From Prochlorococcus sp. AG-402-K22 (GTDB lineage Bacteria > Cyanobacteriota > Cyanobacteriia > PCC-6307 > Cyanobiaceae): a stretch of 64,000 nt of DNA. The stretch spans positions 20,831 to 84,830 of the forward strand of contig QCIJ01000006.1 of assembly GCA_003216755.1 (NCBI GenBank), given 5' to 3'. Under the pieces are notes generated by a model. That model did not search any database. It was not told the origin of the DNA and worked only from the letters and a program-made list of their open reading frames with translations. The position numbers and the translations under genes are program-made. Positions 56,057 to 64,000 of this stretch are shown here, one piece after another (the first letter of the stretch is position 1; the number at the start of each line of letters is the position of its first letter).

Positions 56057-56845
56057 TTAAAATTTGTCAAGATTAATATCTTTTAGGTCATTTATAGAAT
56101 TTAAAATCAAGTCAGCACCTGCATTTCTAAGATTTAATTCGTATGAAATACGTTCTTTTATTCGAGATTTTAAATGTAAATGAGGCGGGGCTAGCCCAAT
56201 ACTTATAAATTTCTGAGACGGTATTTCTTTTCTAGCATTGATAACTGTTTTTATATCTGCAATAGTATCCCCCACATATGCAATTGGTATATTTGATGAG
56301 CCAAGTTTATCTCCAAGAAGCTTTTTTGATAAGTAAATAAAGCCTTTAGGATCAGGCTTGTCAGGAGCATCTCCCATACATATTAATGGAGGTGATTTTA
56401 ACCCAAGTCTTTTTTCTAAAACAAATTTTGCAGAAGCAGATTCTGCACCACTCACAAAACCCCAGACTATTCCATTGCTTTGTAATAGATCAAAAAACTT
56501 TTTATCAACTAATAATTCTTCATTTTTTATAAATCCAGACCAATACTTACTATTTTTATTAGGATCTCCCCCAAAGTAAAACTCTTCAAAACATTTAACT
56601 ATTTCTTCTCTTGAAGGAATTTCAAGTTTTAAGTTCTCTTTTTTCATAAATCTTTTTATGAGCTCTAAACTTAAATCCCAATCATTATTCCAGATTCCTT
56701 CATTTTTTGCACAATCAATATCTTTATAACTTGGCTCAAAGCCTGAAAATTTGAAAACTGTTTTTTTGAGTGAAAGCCTGTAACTATTTTCTACGCTTCG
56801 TATTACACCATCTATATCAAATAAAATTAAACCAATATTTTTCAA
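56057..56845 (-). CDS. HAD superfamily IA hydrolase
   Basis: 262 residues starting at TTG. Motif I LILFDIDGVIRSVENSYRLS, motif II FVSGAESASA, conserved lysine in DKPDPKGFIYL and motif III YVGDTIADIKTVINAR. Similar proteins form a cyanobacterial HAD subgroup of unassigned substrate. The long cap (residues 20-130) suggests a sugar or nucleotide phosphate. Located after tRNA-Ser on the opposite strand. Confidence 0.87.
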   Translation of the reverse strand: MKNIGLILFDIDGVIRSVENSYRLSLKKTVFKFSGFEPSYKDIDCAKNEGIWNNDWDLSLELIKRFMKKENLKLEIPSREEIVKCFEEFYFGGDPNKNSKYWSGFIKNEELLVDKKFFDLLQSNGIVWGFVSGAESASAKFVLEKRLGLKSPPLICMGDAPDKPDPKGFIYLSKKLLGDKLGSSNIPIAYVGDTIADIKTVINARKEIPSQKFISIGLAPPHLHLKSRIKERISYELNLRNAGADLILNSINDLKDINLDKF

Positions 56846-56934
56846 TGAATTTTTAATCCCTTTTTAAAAGATTAATATTCTTATTAAAAAAAAGCAAAGA
56901 AAAATATTATTTATTAGTTACGAATTGTCTGTCC

Positions 56935-58755
56935 TTAATTTTGTAAATATCCTCTGGGAGTAAGAAATATTTCGTCTATTAAAGTGGTTTGAGAATTACC
57001 AATAATGATTATTGATAACATATCGACTTCATTCAAAGGAATGGTATTTAAAGTAAAAAATTTTTTGGATTGATTTTCTCTACCTACTTGTCTAGCTATT
57101 AAAACGGGAGTGCACCCTTGTCTAGATTTTAAACATAAATCAATTGCACTTTTTAGCTGCCAATTTCTTTCAATTGATTGAGGATTAAATAAAGCTATTA
57201 CAAAGTCACCCAGAAGAGCTCCTTCAATTTTTTTTTCAATTAAAGGCCAAGGAGTTAACTTATCACTTAAGCTAATTGAACAAAAGTCATTCATTAGTGG
57301 TGCTCCACTAACTGCAGCTGCTAATTGAACGCTACTTATACCAGGATGTACTTCATAGTAAGGCCTATATTCTTTTTTGATTTTTTGAAGTAACTCTAGA
57401 AGTAAACCAGCCATGCCATAAAATCCTGATTCCCCTGAGGAAATTAAAGCTACTTTTATTCCTTCCTCAGCCATTTTAATTGCTTTTCTGCATCTTTCTT
57501 TTTCCTCTGTAAGTTTACTTTCTATTAAAACCTGGTCACTCCTTTTTAAGGGTTGAATTAAATCTAAATACATTTTGTATCCAATCCAAACAGTACATCT
57601 TGAAAGTGCTTTTCTTGAGTTATTCGTTAAGAAGGAGATGTCGCCAGGCCCACTCCCAATAATATGGATTTCGCCATTGGTTGGACAATATTGATTTTTT
57701 GATTCTGCTAAAGCAATAGTTACTGCGCCAGATTTACTTCTTGGAAAATCTTTATCTTTAAAAATTCTTTTTTCTTTTAATAATTTTGATTCTTTTCCTG
57801 CTGCGAGCAAGCAAGAAGCTTCTGCTACAGAGGATGTGCCAATTTCTTTTTGCACAATACTTGAAGGATTTGGAACAATTATTTTTGAAAGATCTTCTTT
57901 GTTAAAAAACTTGATAGGCAAGTTTTTTTCTTCAGCAAGTTCTAATATTCCTTTCTCATCTTTTTTGATATCAATAGTTGCAAATCCCGCAATTGAATGG
58001 TGCGAAAATTTTCCTGACTTCAAAAAATCATTTAAAGAATTTGCTATTAATTCTTTGCTTGTATTTCTCTCACAACCAATGCCAATCCATAAAACTGGCG
58101 GATGCCAAGTTGTTTTATGATTTTCGAATATACTCACATGAAATGTTGCATCTGGTTTTTCAGTTTCCTTTTCATTAATTTGATTAATAAATTTTCCTGA
58201 TTCTGAAGTTTTCCATAAATTATTGCCTGATGATTGTTTACAAAAAATTTCTTGTTTATTAGCTTGTTTTATTACTAATTTTGACCAGTTTTGTATTTTG
58301 CCTGATCTTTTCCACCCCCATTGATTACCAAATGAATCTAGATTTAAGAAGTTTTGATCATTTGAATTATTGGTTTCTATTATTTGGCCGCCAAATAAAT
58401 TAGAAATTTGAAATGCGATATTTTGAGTATTTGATTGATGTGAACCAATTAAAGGAACTATCCTGGAACATTGGTTATCTATAACTATCACTCCTGGATC
58501 CTTATCTTTAGAGGTTAAAAAAGGATTTATTAAACGTATTGATGCACCAATTGAGCCTATAAAAATGATTAAATCTATTTCGGGCCATTTTTTAAGTAAA
58601 ATTTCTCTAGGCTTTTTTACTTCTATAAGTTCATTTTTTTTCCCATCATCTTTTGAAGAACTTGCAATATAAATCTCTTTAATAAATTCCGTTTTTTTAA
58701 GTCTTTTTAAGATTTCTTTTGAATTAATAGATAGACCTATTGCGATTCCTTCCAA
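56935..58755 (-). CDS. cobJ: CbiG-CobJ fusion, cobalamin ring-contraction enzymes
   Basis: 606 residues, TTG start. N-terminal ~350 residues are CbiG-like (FIGSIGASIRLINPFLTSKDKDPGVIVID, PLIGSHQ, IGIGCERNTSKELI), the enzyme that opens the delta-lactone. From about residue 365 it is a precorrin-3B C17-methyltransferase (EIHIIGSGPGDISFLT, SSGESGFYGMAGLL, HPGISSVQLAAAVSGAPL, IALFNPQS). The fusion covers adjacent corrin steps; such fusions are known in cyanobacteria. It faces away from psaA. Confidence 0.92.
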   Translation of the reverse strand: MEGIAIGLSINSKEILKRLKKTEFIKEIYIASSSKDDGKKNELIEVKKPREILLKKWPEIDLIIFIGSIGASIRLINPFLTSKDKDPGVIVIDNQCSRIVPLIGSHQSNTQNIAFQISNLFGGQIIETNNSNDQNFLNLDSFGNQWGWKRSGKIQNWSKLVIKQANKQEIFCKQSSGNNLWKTSESGKFINQINEKETEKPDATFHVSIFENHKTTWHPPVLWIGIGCERNTSKELIANSLNDFLKSGKFSHHSIAGFATIDIKKDEKGILELAEEKNLPIKFFNKEDLSKIIVPNPSSIVQKEIGTSSVAEASCLLAAGKESKLLKEKRIFKDKDFPRSKSGAVTIALAESKNQYCPTNGEIHIIGSGPGDISFLTNNSRKALSRCTVWIGYKMYLDLIQPLKRSDQVLIESKLTEEKERCRKAIKMAEEGIKVALISSGESGFYGMAGLLLELLQKIKKEYRPYYEVHPGISSVQLAAAVSGAPLMNDFCSISLSDKLTPWPLIEKKIEGALLGDFVIALFNPQSIERNWQLKSAIDLCLKSRQGCTPVLIARQVGRENQSKKFFTLNTIPLNEVDMLSIIIIGNSQTTLIDEIFLTPRGYLQN

Positions 58756-59089
58756 ATCAGAAAGTATTAATTAATTATGTTGAAATTATATACTGTCGCT
58801 GTATGTAAAAATTTAGAGTGAAATATAAAAAAAAATTTAAGAAATTTGCATTTAAATTGGGTAAAAATACTTACAACTCTGCCGTAGACAAGAATTTAAC
58901 AAAATATTCATATAGTAACAATCATTAGAACATTTGTTACGTTAATGCATAACGAAAGAATCTTTGCCTTATTATTTTTGAAACGAATATCTAAAGTTTC
59001 GAATGATTCGTTTTCTTGAACATTATTATTAAAAATAAGTTCAAGATGAGATCAATCGGCTTTAATGTCAATTATTTTCGAGGTGCTAG
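58756..59089 (+). promoter_or_regulatory. psaA upstream region (334 nt): HLR1-like site, promoter and structured leader
   Basis: No gene is visible here. GGTAAAAA-TA-CTTACAAC (58860-58877) resembles HLR1, 6 of 8 in each half. TATAGT (58911-58916) is a plausible -10 with transcription starting near 58923. The leader then contains CGTTA-N5-TAACG (58940-58954), AAACGAAT/ATTCGTTT (58981-58988 / 59006-59013) and CTTGAAC/GTTCAAG (59015-59021 / 59039-59045). Promoter assignments are inferred; the inverted repeats are exact. Confidence 0.4.
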
Positions 59090-61393
59090 ATGACCATCAG
59101 CCCACCAGAAAGTGGAGAAAAAAACAAAAAAGTTTTGGAAGATCCTGTAAAGGCTGATCCAAGACCAATTGATTTTGCCAAGTTAGATAAGCCAGGTTTC
59201 TGGTCAAGTAAATTATCTAAAGGTCCAAAAACTACAACTTGGATCTGGAATTTGCATGCTGATGCACATGATTTTGACGTGCATACAGGCGATGCAGAAG
59301 AAGCAACAAGAAAAATCTTTTCAGCTCACTTTGGACATCTTGCAGTCATATTCATATGGATGAGTGCTGCATTTTTCCATGGAGCTAGATTTTCTAATTA
59401 CTCAGGTTGGTTAGCTGATCCAACCCATGTTAAACCCGGTGCTCAGCAAGTTTGGGCAATAGTCGGTCAAGAAATGCTTAATGCTGATCTTGGTGCTAAC
59501 TACAACGGAATTCAAATTAGTTCAGGAATATTCCATATGTGGCGAGCATGGGGAATAACTAACGAAAGTGAACTAATGGCTCTAGCTATAGGTGCTGTTG
59601 TAATGGCTGCGCTTATGCTTCATGCAGGAATTTTTCATTATCACAAAGCAGCTCCAAAAATGGAGTGGTTTCAAGATATTGAGTCTATGCTTAATCACCA
59701 CATTGCTGGTCTAGTTGGATTAGGATCTTTAGCATGGGCTGGTCATTGTATTCATATTGGAGCTCCTACTGCAGCTCTCTTAGATGCAATTGATGCAGGT
59801 TCTCCTTTAGTAATCAACGGGAAAGAAATAGCAACTATTGCAGATATGCCTATGCCGCATCAACTCTGTGATCCACAAATTATCGGTCAGATATTTCCAG
59901 GATTAGCAAGTGGTACAGGTAATTTCTTCAGTTTAAACTGGTTAGCTTTCTCAGACTTCCTTACTTTCAAAGGTGGACTTAATCCTGTCACAGGAAGCTT
60001 ATGGATGACTGATGTTTCACATCATCATTTAGCATTTGGTGTAATAGCAATTATTGGTGGTCATATGTATAGAACCAATTACGGTATTGGTCATAGTATG
60101 AAAGAAATATTAGATTCACAGCAAGGAGACCCAATATTATTCCCTGCTCCTAAAGGACATCAAGGTCTTTTTGAGTTCATGGCAGAGAGTAGACATGCCC
60201 AGCTCGCGGTAAACCTAGCAATGCTTGGATCAATAAGTATTCTTGTGTCTCATCACATGTATGCGATGCCTCCATATCCATATATAGCTACTGACTACAT
60301 GACAGTTCTTGGATTATTTACTCATCACATGTGGATAGGGGGATTATTCATAGTTGGTGCAGGGGCGCATGCTGGAATTGCAATGGTTAGAGATTACGAT
60401 CCAGCTAAACATATTGATAACGTATTAGATAGAATCCTTAAAGCAAGAGATGCCTTAATCAGTCACTTGAACTGGGTATGTATGTGGTTGGGATTCCATA
60501 GTTTTGGACTCTATATTCATAACGATACTATGAGGGCTTTGGGTAGACCCCAGGATATGTTTAGTGATTCTGCAATCCAACTTCAGCCAATTTTTGCTCA
60601 ATGGGTACAGAGTATTCAAGCATCTGCTGTTGGAACTTCTCTTCTAGCAGGAACTGCAGAAGCTTTACCTCACAAAGCTATAAGTGAAGTTTTTAATGGA
60701 AGTTTAGTAGAGGTTGGTGGAAAGGTTGCTATAGCTCCAATTCCCTTAGGGACAGCTGATTTAATGATTCATCATATTCATGCTTTCCAAATTCACGTAA
60801 CTGTTTTGATACTTCTCAAAGGAGTACTTTATGCAAGAAGTTCAAGGTTGATACCTGATAAAGCTTCTTTAGGATTTAGATTCCCTTGTGATGGTCCTGG
60901 AAGAGGTGGTACATGTCAAGTTTCCTCATGGGATCACGTGTTCTTGGCCCTTTTCTGGATGTATAACTGTTTATCAATAGTTATCTTCCACTTCTCTTGG
61001 AAAATGCAGAGTGATGTTTGGGGACTTACTGGTGGTAATTTCGCACAAAGCTCCATTACTATAAATGGTTGGTTAAGAGATTTCCTTTGGGCTCAAGCTT
61101 CACAAGTATTAACAAGTTATGGTCAATCAATAAGCATGTACGGTTTGATGTTCTTAGGTGCACATTTCATATGGGCATTTAGCTTAATGTTCCTCTTCAG
61201 TGGAAGAGGATATTGGCAAGAATTATTTGAATCAATTGTTTGGGCACATAACAAACTTAAAGTTGCTCCAACTATTCAACCAAGAGCTTTGTCTATCACT
61301 CAGGGTAGAGCCGTAGGTGTAACACACTTCCTTGTAGGTGGTATTGCTACCACATGGGCTTTCTTCCATGCTCGCCTTTTCGGCCTGGGCTAA
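59090..61393 (+). CDS. psaA: Photosystem I P700 apoprotein A1
   Basis: One of the two large membrane subunits binding P700, chlorophylls, quinone and FX. 767 residues with eleven expected membrane helices. The FX-binding loop [18 protein letters not shown] carries the two cluster cysteines, and the heart of the C-terminal half ([44 protein letters not shown]) is conserved. Some 15-20 residues longer than typical in the loop regions, as seen in Prochlorococcus. Cotranscribed with psaB (27-nt gap). Confidence 0.99.
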   Translation: MTISPPESGEKNKKVLEDPVKADPRPIDFAKLDKPGFWSSKLSKGPKTTTWIWNLHADAHDFDVHTGDAEEATRKIFSAHFGHLAVIFIWMSAAFFHGARFSNYSGWLADPTHVKPGAQQVWAIVGQEMLNADLGANYNGIQISSGIFHMWRAWGITNESELMALAIGAVVMAALMLHAGIFHYHKAAPKMEWFQDIESMLNHHIAGLVGLGSLAWAGHCIHIGAPTAALLDAIDAGSPLVINGKEIATIADMPMPHQLCDPQIIGQIFPGLASGTGNFFSLNWLAFSDFLTFKGGLNPVTGSLWMTDVSHHHLAFGVIAIIGGHMYRTNYGIGHSMKEILDSQQGDPILFPAPKGHQGLFEFMAESRHAQLAVNLAMLGSISILVSHHMYAMPPYPYIATDYMTVLGLFTHHMWIGGLFIVGAGAHAGIAMVRDYDPAKHIDNVLDRILKARDALISHLNWVCMWLGFHSFGLYIHNDTMRALGRPQDMFSDSAIQLQPIFAQWVQSIQASAVGTSLLAGTAEALPHKAISEVFNGSLVEVGGKVAIAPIPLGTADLMIHHIHAFQIHVTVLILLKGVLYARSSRLIPDKASLGFRFPCDGPGRGGTCQVSSWDHVFLALFWMYNCLSIVIFHFSWKMQSDVWGLTGGNFAQSSITINGWLRDFLWAQASQVLTSYGQSISMYGLMFLGAHFIWAFSLMFLFSGRGYWQELFESIVWAHNKLKVAPTIQPRALSITQGRAVGVTHFLVGGIATTWAFFHARLFGLG

Positions 61394-61420
61394 TTACCTG
61401 AACTTCACCTTTTTAATTCA

Positions 61421-63649
61421 ATGGCAACAAAATTTCCATCATTTAACCAGGGTCTAGCTCAGGACCCTACAACCCGACGAATATGGTACGGAATAGCTAC
61501 CGCTCATGACTTTGAAAGTCATGATGGTATGACCGAAGAAAAGCTTTATCAGAAGCTTTTCTCTACACATTTTGGTCATCTAGCAATAATTGCCCTCTGG
61601 GTAGCTGGTAACTTATTTCATATTGCTTGGCAAGGTAACTTCGAGCAATTTGTACTTGATCCAACTCACGTTCGTCCTATTGCTCATGCTATTTGGGATC
61701 CACATTTTGGATCTGGTATCACAGAAGCAATGACACAAGCTGGAGCTAGTGGTCCAGTAAACATAGCTTACTCAGGTCTCTACCATTGGTGGTACACAAT
61801 TGGAATGAGAACTAATGAGCAACTCTTCCAAGCTTCAATATTTATGAGTATTTTGGCTTGTTGGACTCTATTCGCAGGTTGGTTACACTTACAGCCAAAA
61901 TTCAGACCTTCTCTAGCTTGGTTTAAAAATGCAGAGTCAAGATTAAATCATCATTTAGCTGTTTTATTTGGTTTTAGTAGTATCGCTTGGACAGGTCATT
62001 TGGTTCATGTTGCTATACCCGAATCAAGAGGACAGCATGTAGGTTGGGATAACTGGTTAACAGTGCTTCCACATCCTGCAGGACTAGCTCCTTTCTTTAC
62101 TTTAAATTGGGGAGCATATGCCCAAAATCCTGATTCTCTAGATCAAGTATTTGGAACAGCTGAGGGAGCTGGTACAGCGATATTTACTTTCTTAGGTGGT
62201 CTTCATCCTCAAAGTGAAGCATTATGGCTTACTGATATTGCGCATCATCATATTGCGATTGGTACAGTATTTGTAATTGCTGGTCATATGTATAGGAATA
62301 CCTTTGGTATTGGTCATAGCCTCAAAGAAATTACAGAAGCTCATAATACAAGACACCCTAATGATCCTCATAAAGGTAGTTTCGGAATTAACCACGATGG
62401 AATATATGAAACTGTAAATAATTCATTACATTTCCAACTTGGACTAGCATTAGCATCACTTGGAGTAGCAACTTCTCTTGTCGCTCAACATATGGGTGCA
62501 CTACCTTCGTATGCATTTATTGCGAGAGATTACACAACCCAATCTGCTCTATATAGTCATCATCAATACATAGCAATGTTCTTAATGGTTGGTGCATTTG
62601 CACATGGAGCTATATTCTTTGTTAGAGATTACGATCCTGAATTAAACAAAGATAATGTATTAGCAAGAGTTCTTGGAACAAAGGAAGCTTTAATAAGTCA
62701 CCTCAGCTGGGTAACGATGTTGCTGGGATTCCATACTCTTGGAATTTATGTTCATAACGATGTTGTTGTAGCTTTTGGTAATCCTGAAAAGCAAATTTTA
62801 ATTGAACCAGTATTTGCTCAATTCGTCCAAGCTGCTCAAGGTAAGATGATGTACGGCTTTAACGCTTTATTATCTGATCCTACAAGTTCAGCAAGTCTCG
62901 CAGCTAATTCATTGCCAGGTAATCATTACTGGATGGATCTTATCAATAGACAAGATGCATTAAGCGCTTTCTTACCTATAGGTCCTGCAGATTTCTTAGT
63001 TCACCATGCTATCGCTTTAGGTCTCCATACAACTGCATTAATCCTTATCAAAGGTGCACTTGATGCTAGAGGAACAAAATTAATTCCTGACAAGAAAGAT
63101 TTAGGTTATGCATTCCCTTGCGATGGACCTGGACGAGGAGGTACTTGTGATAGTTCATCTTGGGACGCTATGTACTTAGCTATGTTCTGGGCATTAAATT
63201 TATTAGCATGGGTAACTTTTTACTGGCATTGGAAACACCTAGCAATTTGGCAGGGAAATGTAGCACAATTTAATGAATCAGGAACTTATCTAATGGGTTG
63301 GTTTAGAGATTATCTCTGGTTAAACTCTGCTCAACTTATTAATGGATATAATCCTTTTGGAGTAAATTCTCTATCTCCTTGGGCTTGGATGTTCTTATTC
63401 GGTCACTTAGTTTGGGCTACTGGTTTCATGTTCCTAATATCATGGCGTGGTTACTGGCAAGAATTAATTGAAACATTAGTTTGGGCACATCAGCGTACTC
63501 CAATAGCTAATCTTGTTGGCTGGAGAGATAAGCCAGTTGCACTTTCAATTGTTCAAGCTAGATTAGTTGGACTAGCACATTTCACTATTGGAAACATACT
63601 TACATTCGGTGCATTTGTAATCGCATCTACTTCAGGTAAGTTTGGTTAA
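61421..63649 (+). CDS. psaB: Photosystem I P700 apoprotein A2
   Basis: The partner core subunit of PsaA. 742 residues: [20 protein letters not shown] start, FX loop [18 protein letters not shown], and [19 protein letters not shown] near the electron-transfer helices. A plasma-membrane-like set of eleven helices, located in thylakoids. Followed within 20 nt by the clearest intrinsic terminator of the window. Confidence 0.99.
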
Positions 63650-63667
63650 ATTTTCCTTAAATAATTT

Positions 63668-63697
63668 AAATCACCACATTTGTGGTGATTTTTTTTG
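63668..63697 (+). terminator. Intrinsic terminator of psaAB
   Basis: AAATCACCACA (63668-63678) and TGTGGTGATTT (63681-63691) form an 11-bp inverted repeat (about 10 bp with a 4-nt loop), followed by a run of T to 63696. It begins 18 nt after the psaB stop. Confidence 0.93.
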
Positions 63698-63752
63698 TTT
63701 AATTTTAATGTTCTAAATTAAGTTAAAATTATATAAATATTATCAAATATAA

Positions 63753-64000
63753 ATGTCAGATATAAAACAATTAATTTCTATTATTATCCCTGTTTACAAC
63801 GAAAGTGAGAGTATTGGTTTTTTATTAGATGAAGTTATAAATGTAATGTCATTGCAGGAATTTAATTTTGAATTGATTGTTGTCAATGATGGTTCTAAAG
63901 ATAATACTTATCAAGTATTGAAAGAACTAACTCTCAAAATTAAAGAATTGTCAATAATTTCCCTTCGCAAAAATTATGGGCAAACTGCAGCAATGTCAGC
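63753..64000 (+). CDS. Family 2 glycosyltransferase (partial, runs off the window)
   Basis: The first 82 codons are visible: ISIIIPVYNESESIGFLLDEV, ELIVVNDGSKDNTYQVL with the NDGS metal-site pattern, and SLRKNYGQTAAMSA. This is a GT-A fold, resembling dolichol-phosphate-mannose-synthase-like enzymes (RNxGQTAAM). Membrane segments in the missing C-terminal part would support a polyprenyl-phosphate sugar transferase. The substrate is unknown. Confidence 0.88.
   Translation, partial: MSDIKQLISIIIPVYNESESIGFLLDEVINVMSLQEFNFELIVVNDGSKDNTYQVLKELTLKIKELSIISLRKNYGQTAAMS

Overview
The window is AT-rich and gene-dense, with short intergenic gaps, little Shine-Dalgarno signal outside the ribosomal protein cluster and no mobile elements. 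It looks like the chromosome of a marine picocyanobacterium, most likely a high-light Prochlorococcus. The basis is psaA-psaB and psaD, cyanobacterial NDH-1 subunit N, the clock-input protein LdpA, a cyanobacterial-type glutamate-cysteine ligase, a CurT/CAAD thylakoid protein, a CbiG-CobJ fusion, phycoerythrobilin synthesis genes (ho1-pebA-pebB) and very low GC. The strain cannot be named from sequence alone.

Layout. 1-8.5 kb: icd, a hypothetical, the ho1-pebA-pebB operon, a low-molecular-weight phosphatase, panC/cmk, purM and two proteins of unknown function. 8.6-19.8 kb: tRNA-Cys, an LpxB-like protein, a ribonuclease D-like exonuclease, hemF, mrp, a rodA/ftsW-type gene, a degenerate histidine kinase, psaD, trpE and gshA. 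19.9-36.1 kb: ppc, tRNA-Arg, recF, speD, larE, a tandem-duplicated CobO-like protein, moeB/moeZ, curT-like, a fructosamine kinase family gene, crtD-like, tyrA, a decayed DinG-like protein, a DUF2839-type protein, recA with an SOS box, a HAD hydrolase and tRNA-Gln. 36.2-37.7 kb: ldpA and ndhN. 37.9-54.1 kb: a long ribosomal protein supercluster running rplC-D-W-B, rpsS, rplV, rpsC, rplP, rpmC, rpsQ, rplN-X-E, rpsH, rplF-R, rpsE, rplO, secY, adk, rpmJ, rpsM-K, rpoA, rplQ, truA, rplM, rpsI, rpmE, prfA. 54.1-58.8 kb: an HNH nuclease, alr, tRNA-Ser, a HAD hydrolase and cbiG-cobJ. 59.1-63.7 kb: psaA-psaB with a clear terminator, then the start of a family 2 glycosyltransferase.

How the genes work together. 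Photosystem I is represented by its core (psaA/psaB) and ferredoxin-docking subunit (psaD); both transcription units carry a similarly placed HLR1-like (RpaB-type) sequence. Heme and bilin metabolism is covered by hemF, ho1, pebA and pebB, and corrinoid metabolism by the CobO-like protein and cbiG-cobJ. Carbon-nitrogen linkage involves ppc and icd. Translation machinery fills a quarter of the window.

The most noteworthy structures not explained by the genes are a predicted three-way-junction RNA with alternative pairings in the 278-nt gap before rplC, consecutive hairpins in the psaA leader, and a perfect 14-bp palindrome between larE and the duplicated cobO-like gene. Several proteins keep a family fold but appear to have lost signature residues: the DinG-like protein, the histidine kinase, Mrp with a single cysteine, and L36 and L31 without zinc cysteines. 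No CRISPR array, prophage or insertion sequence was seen.
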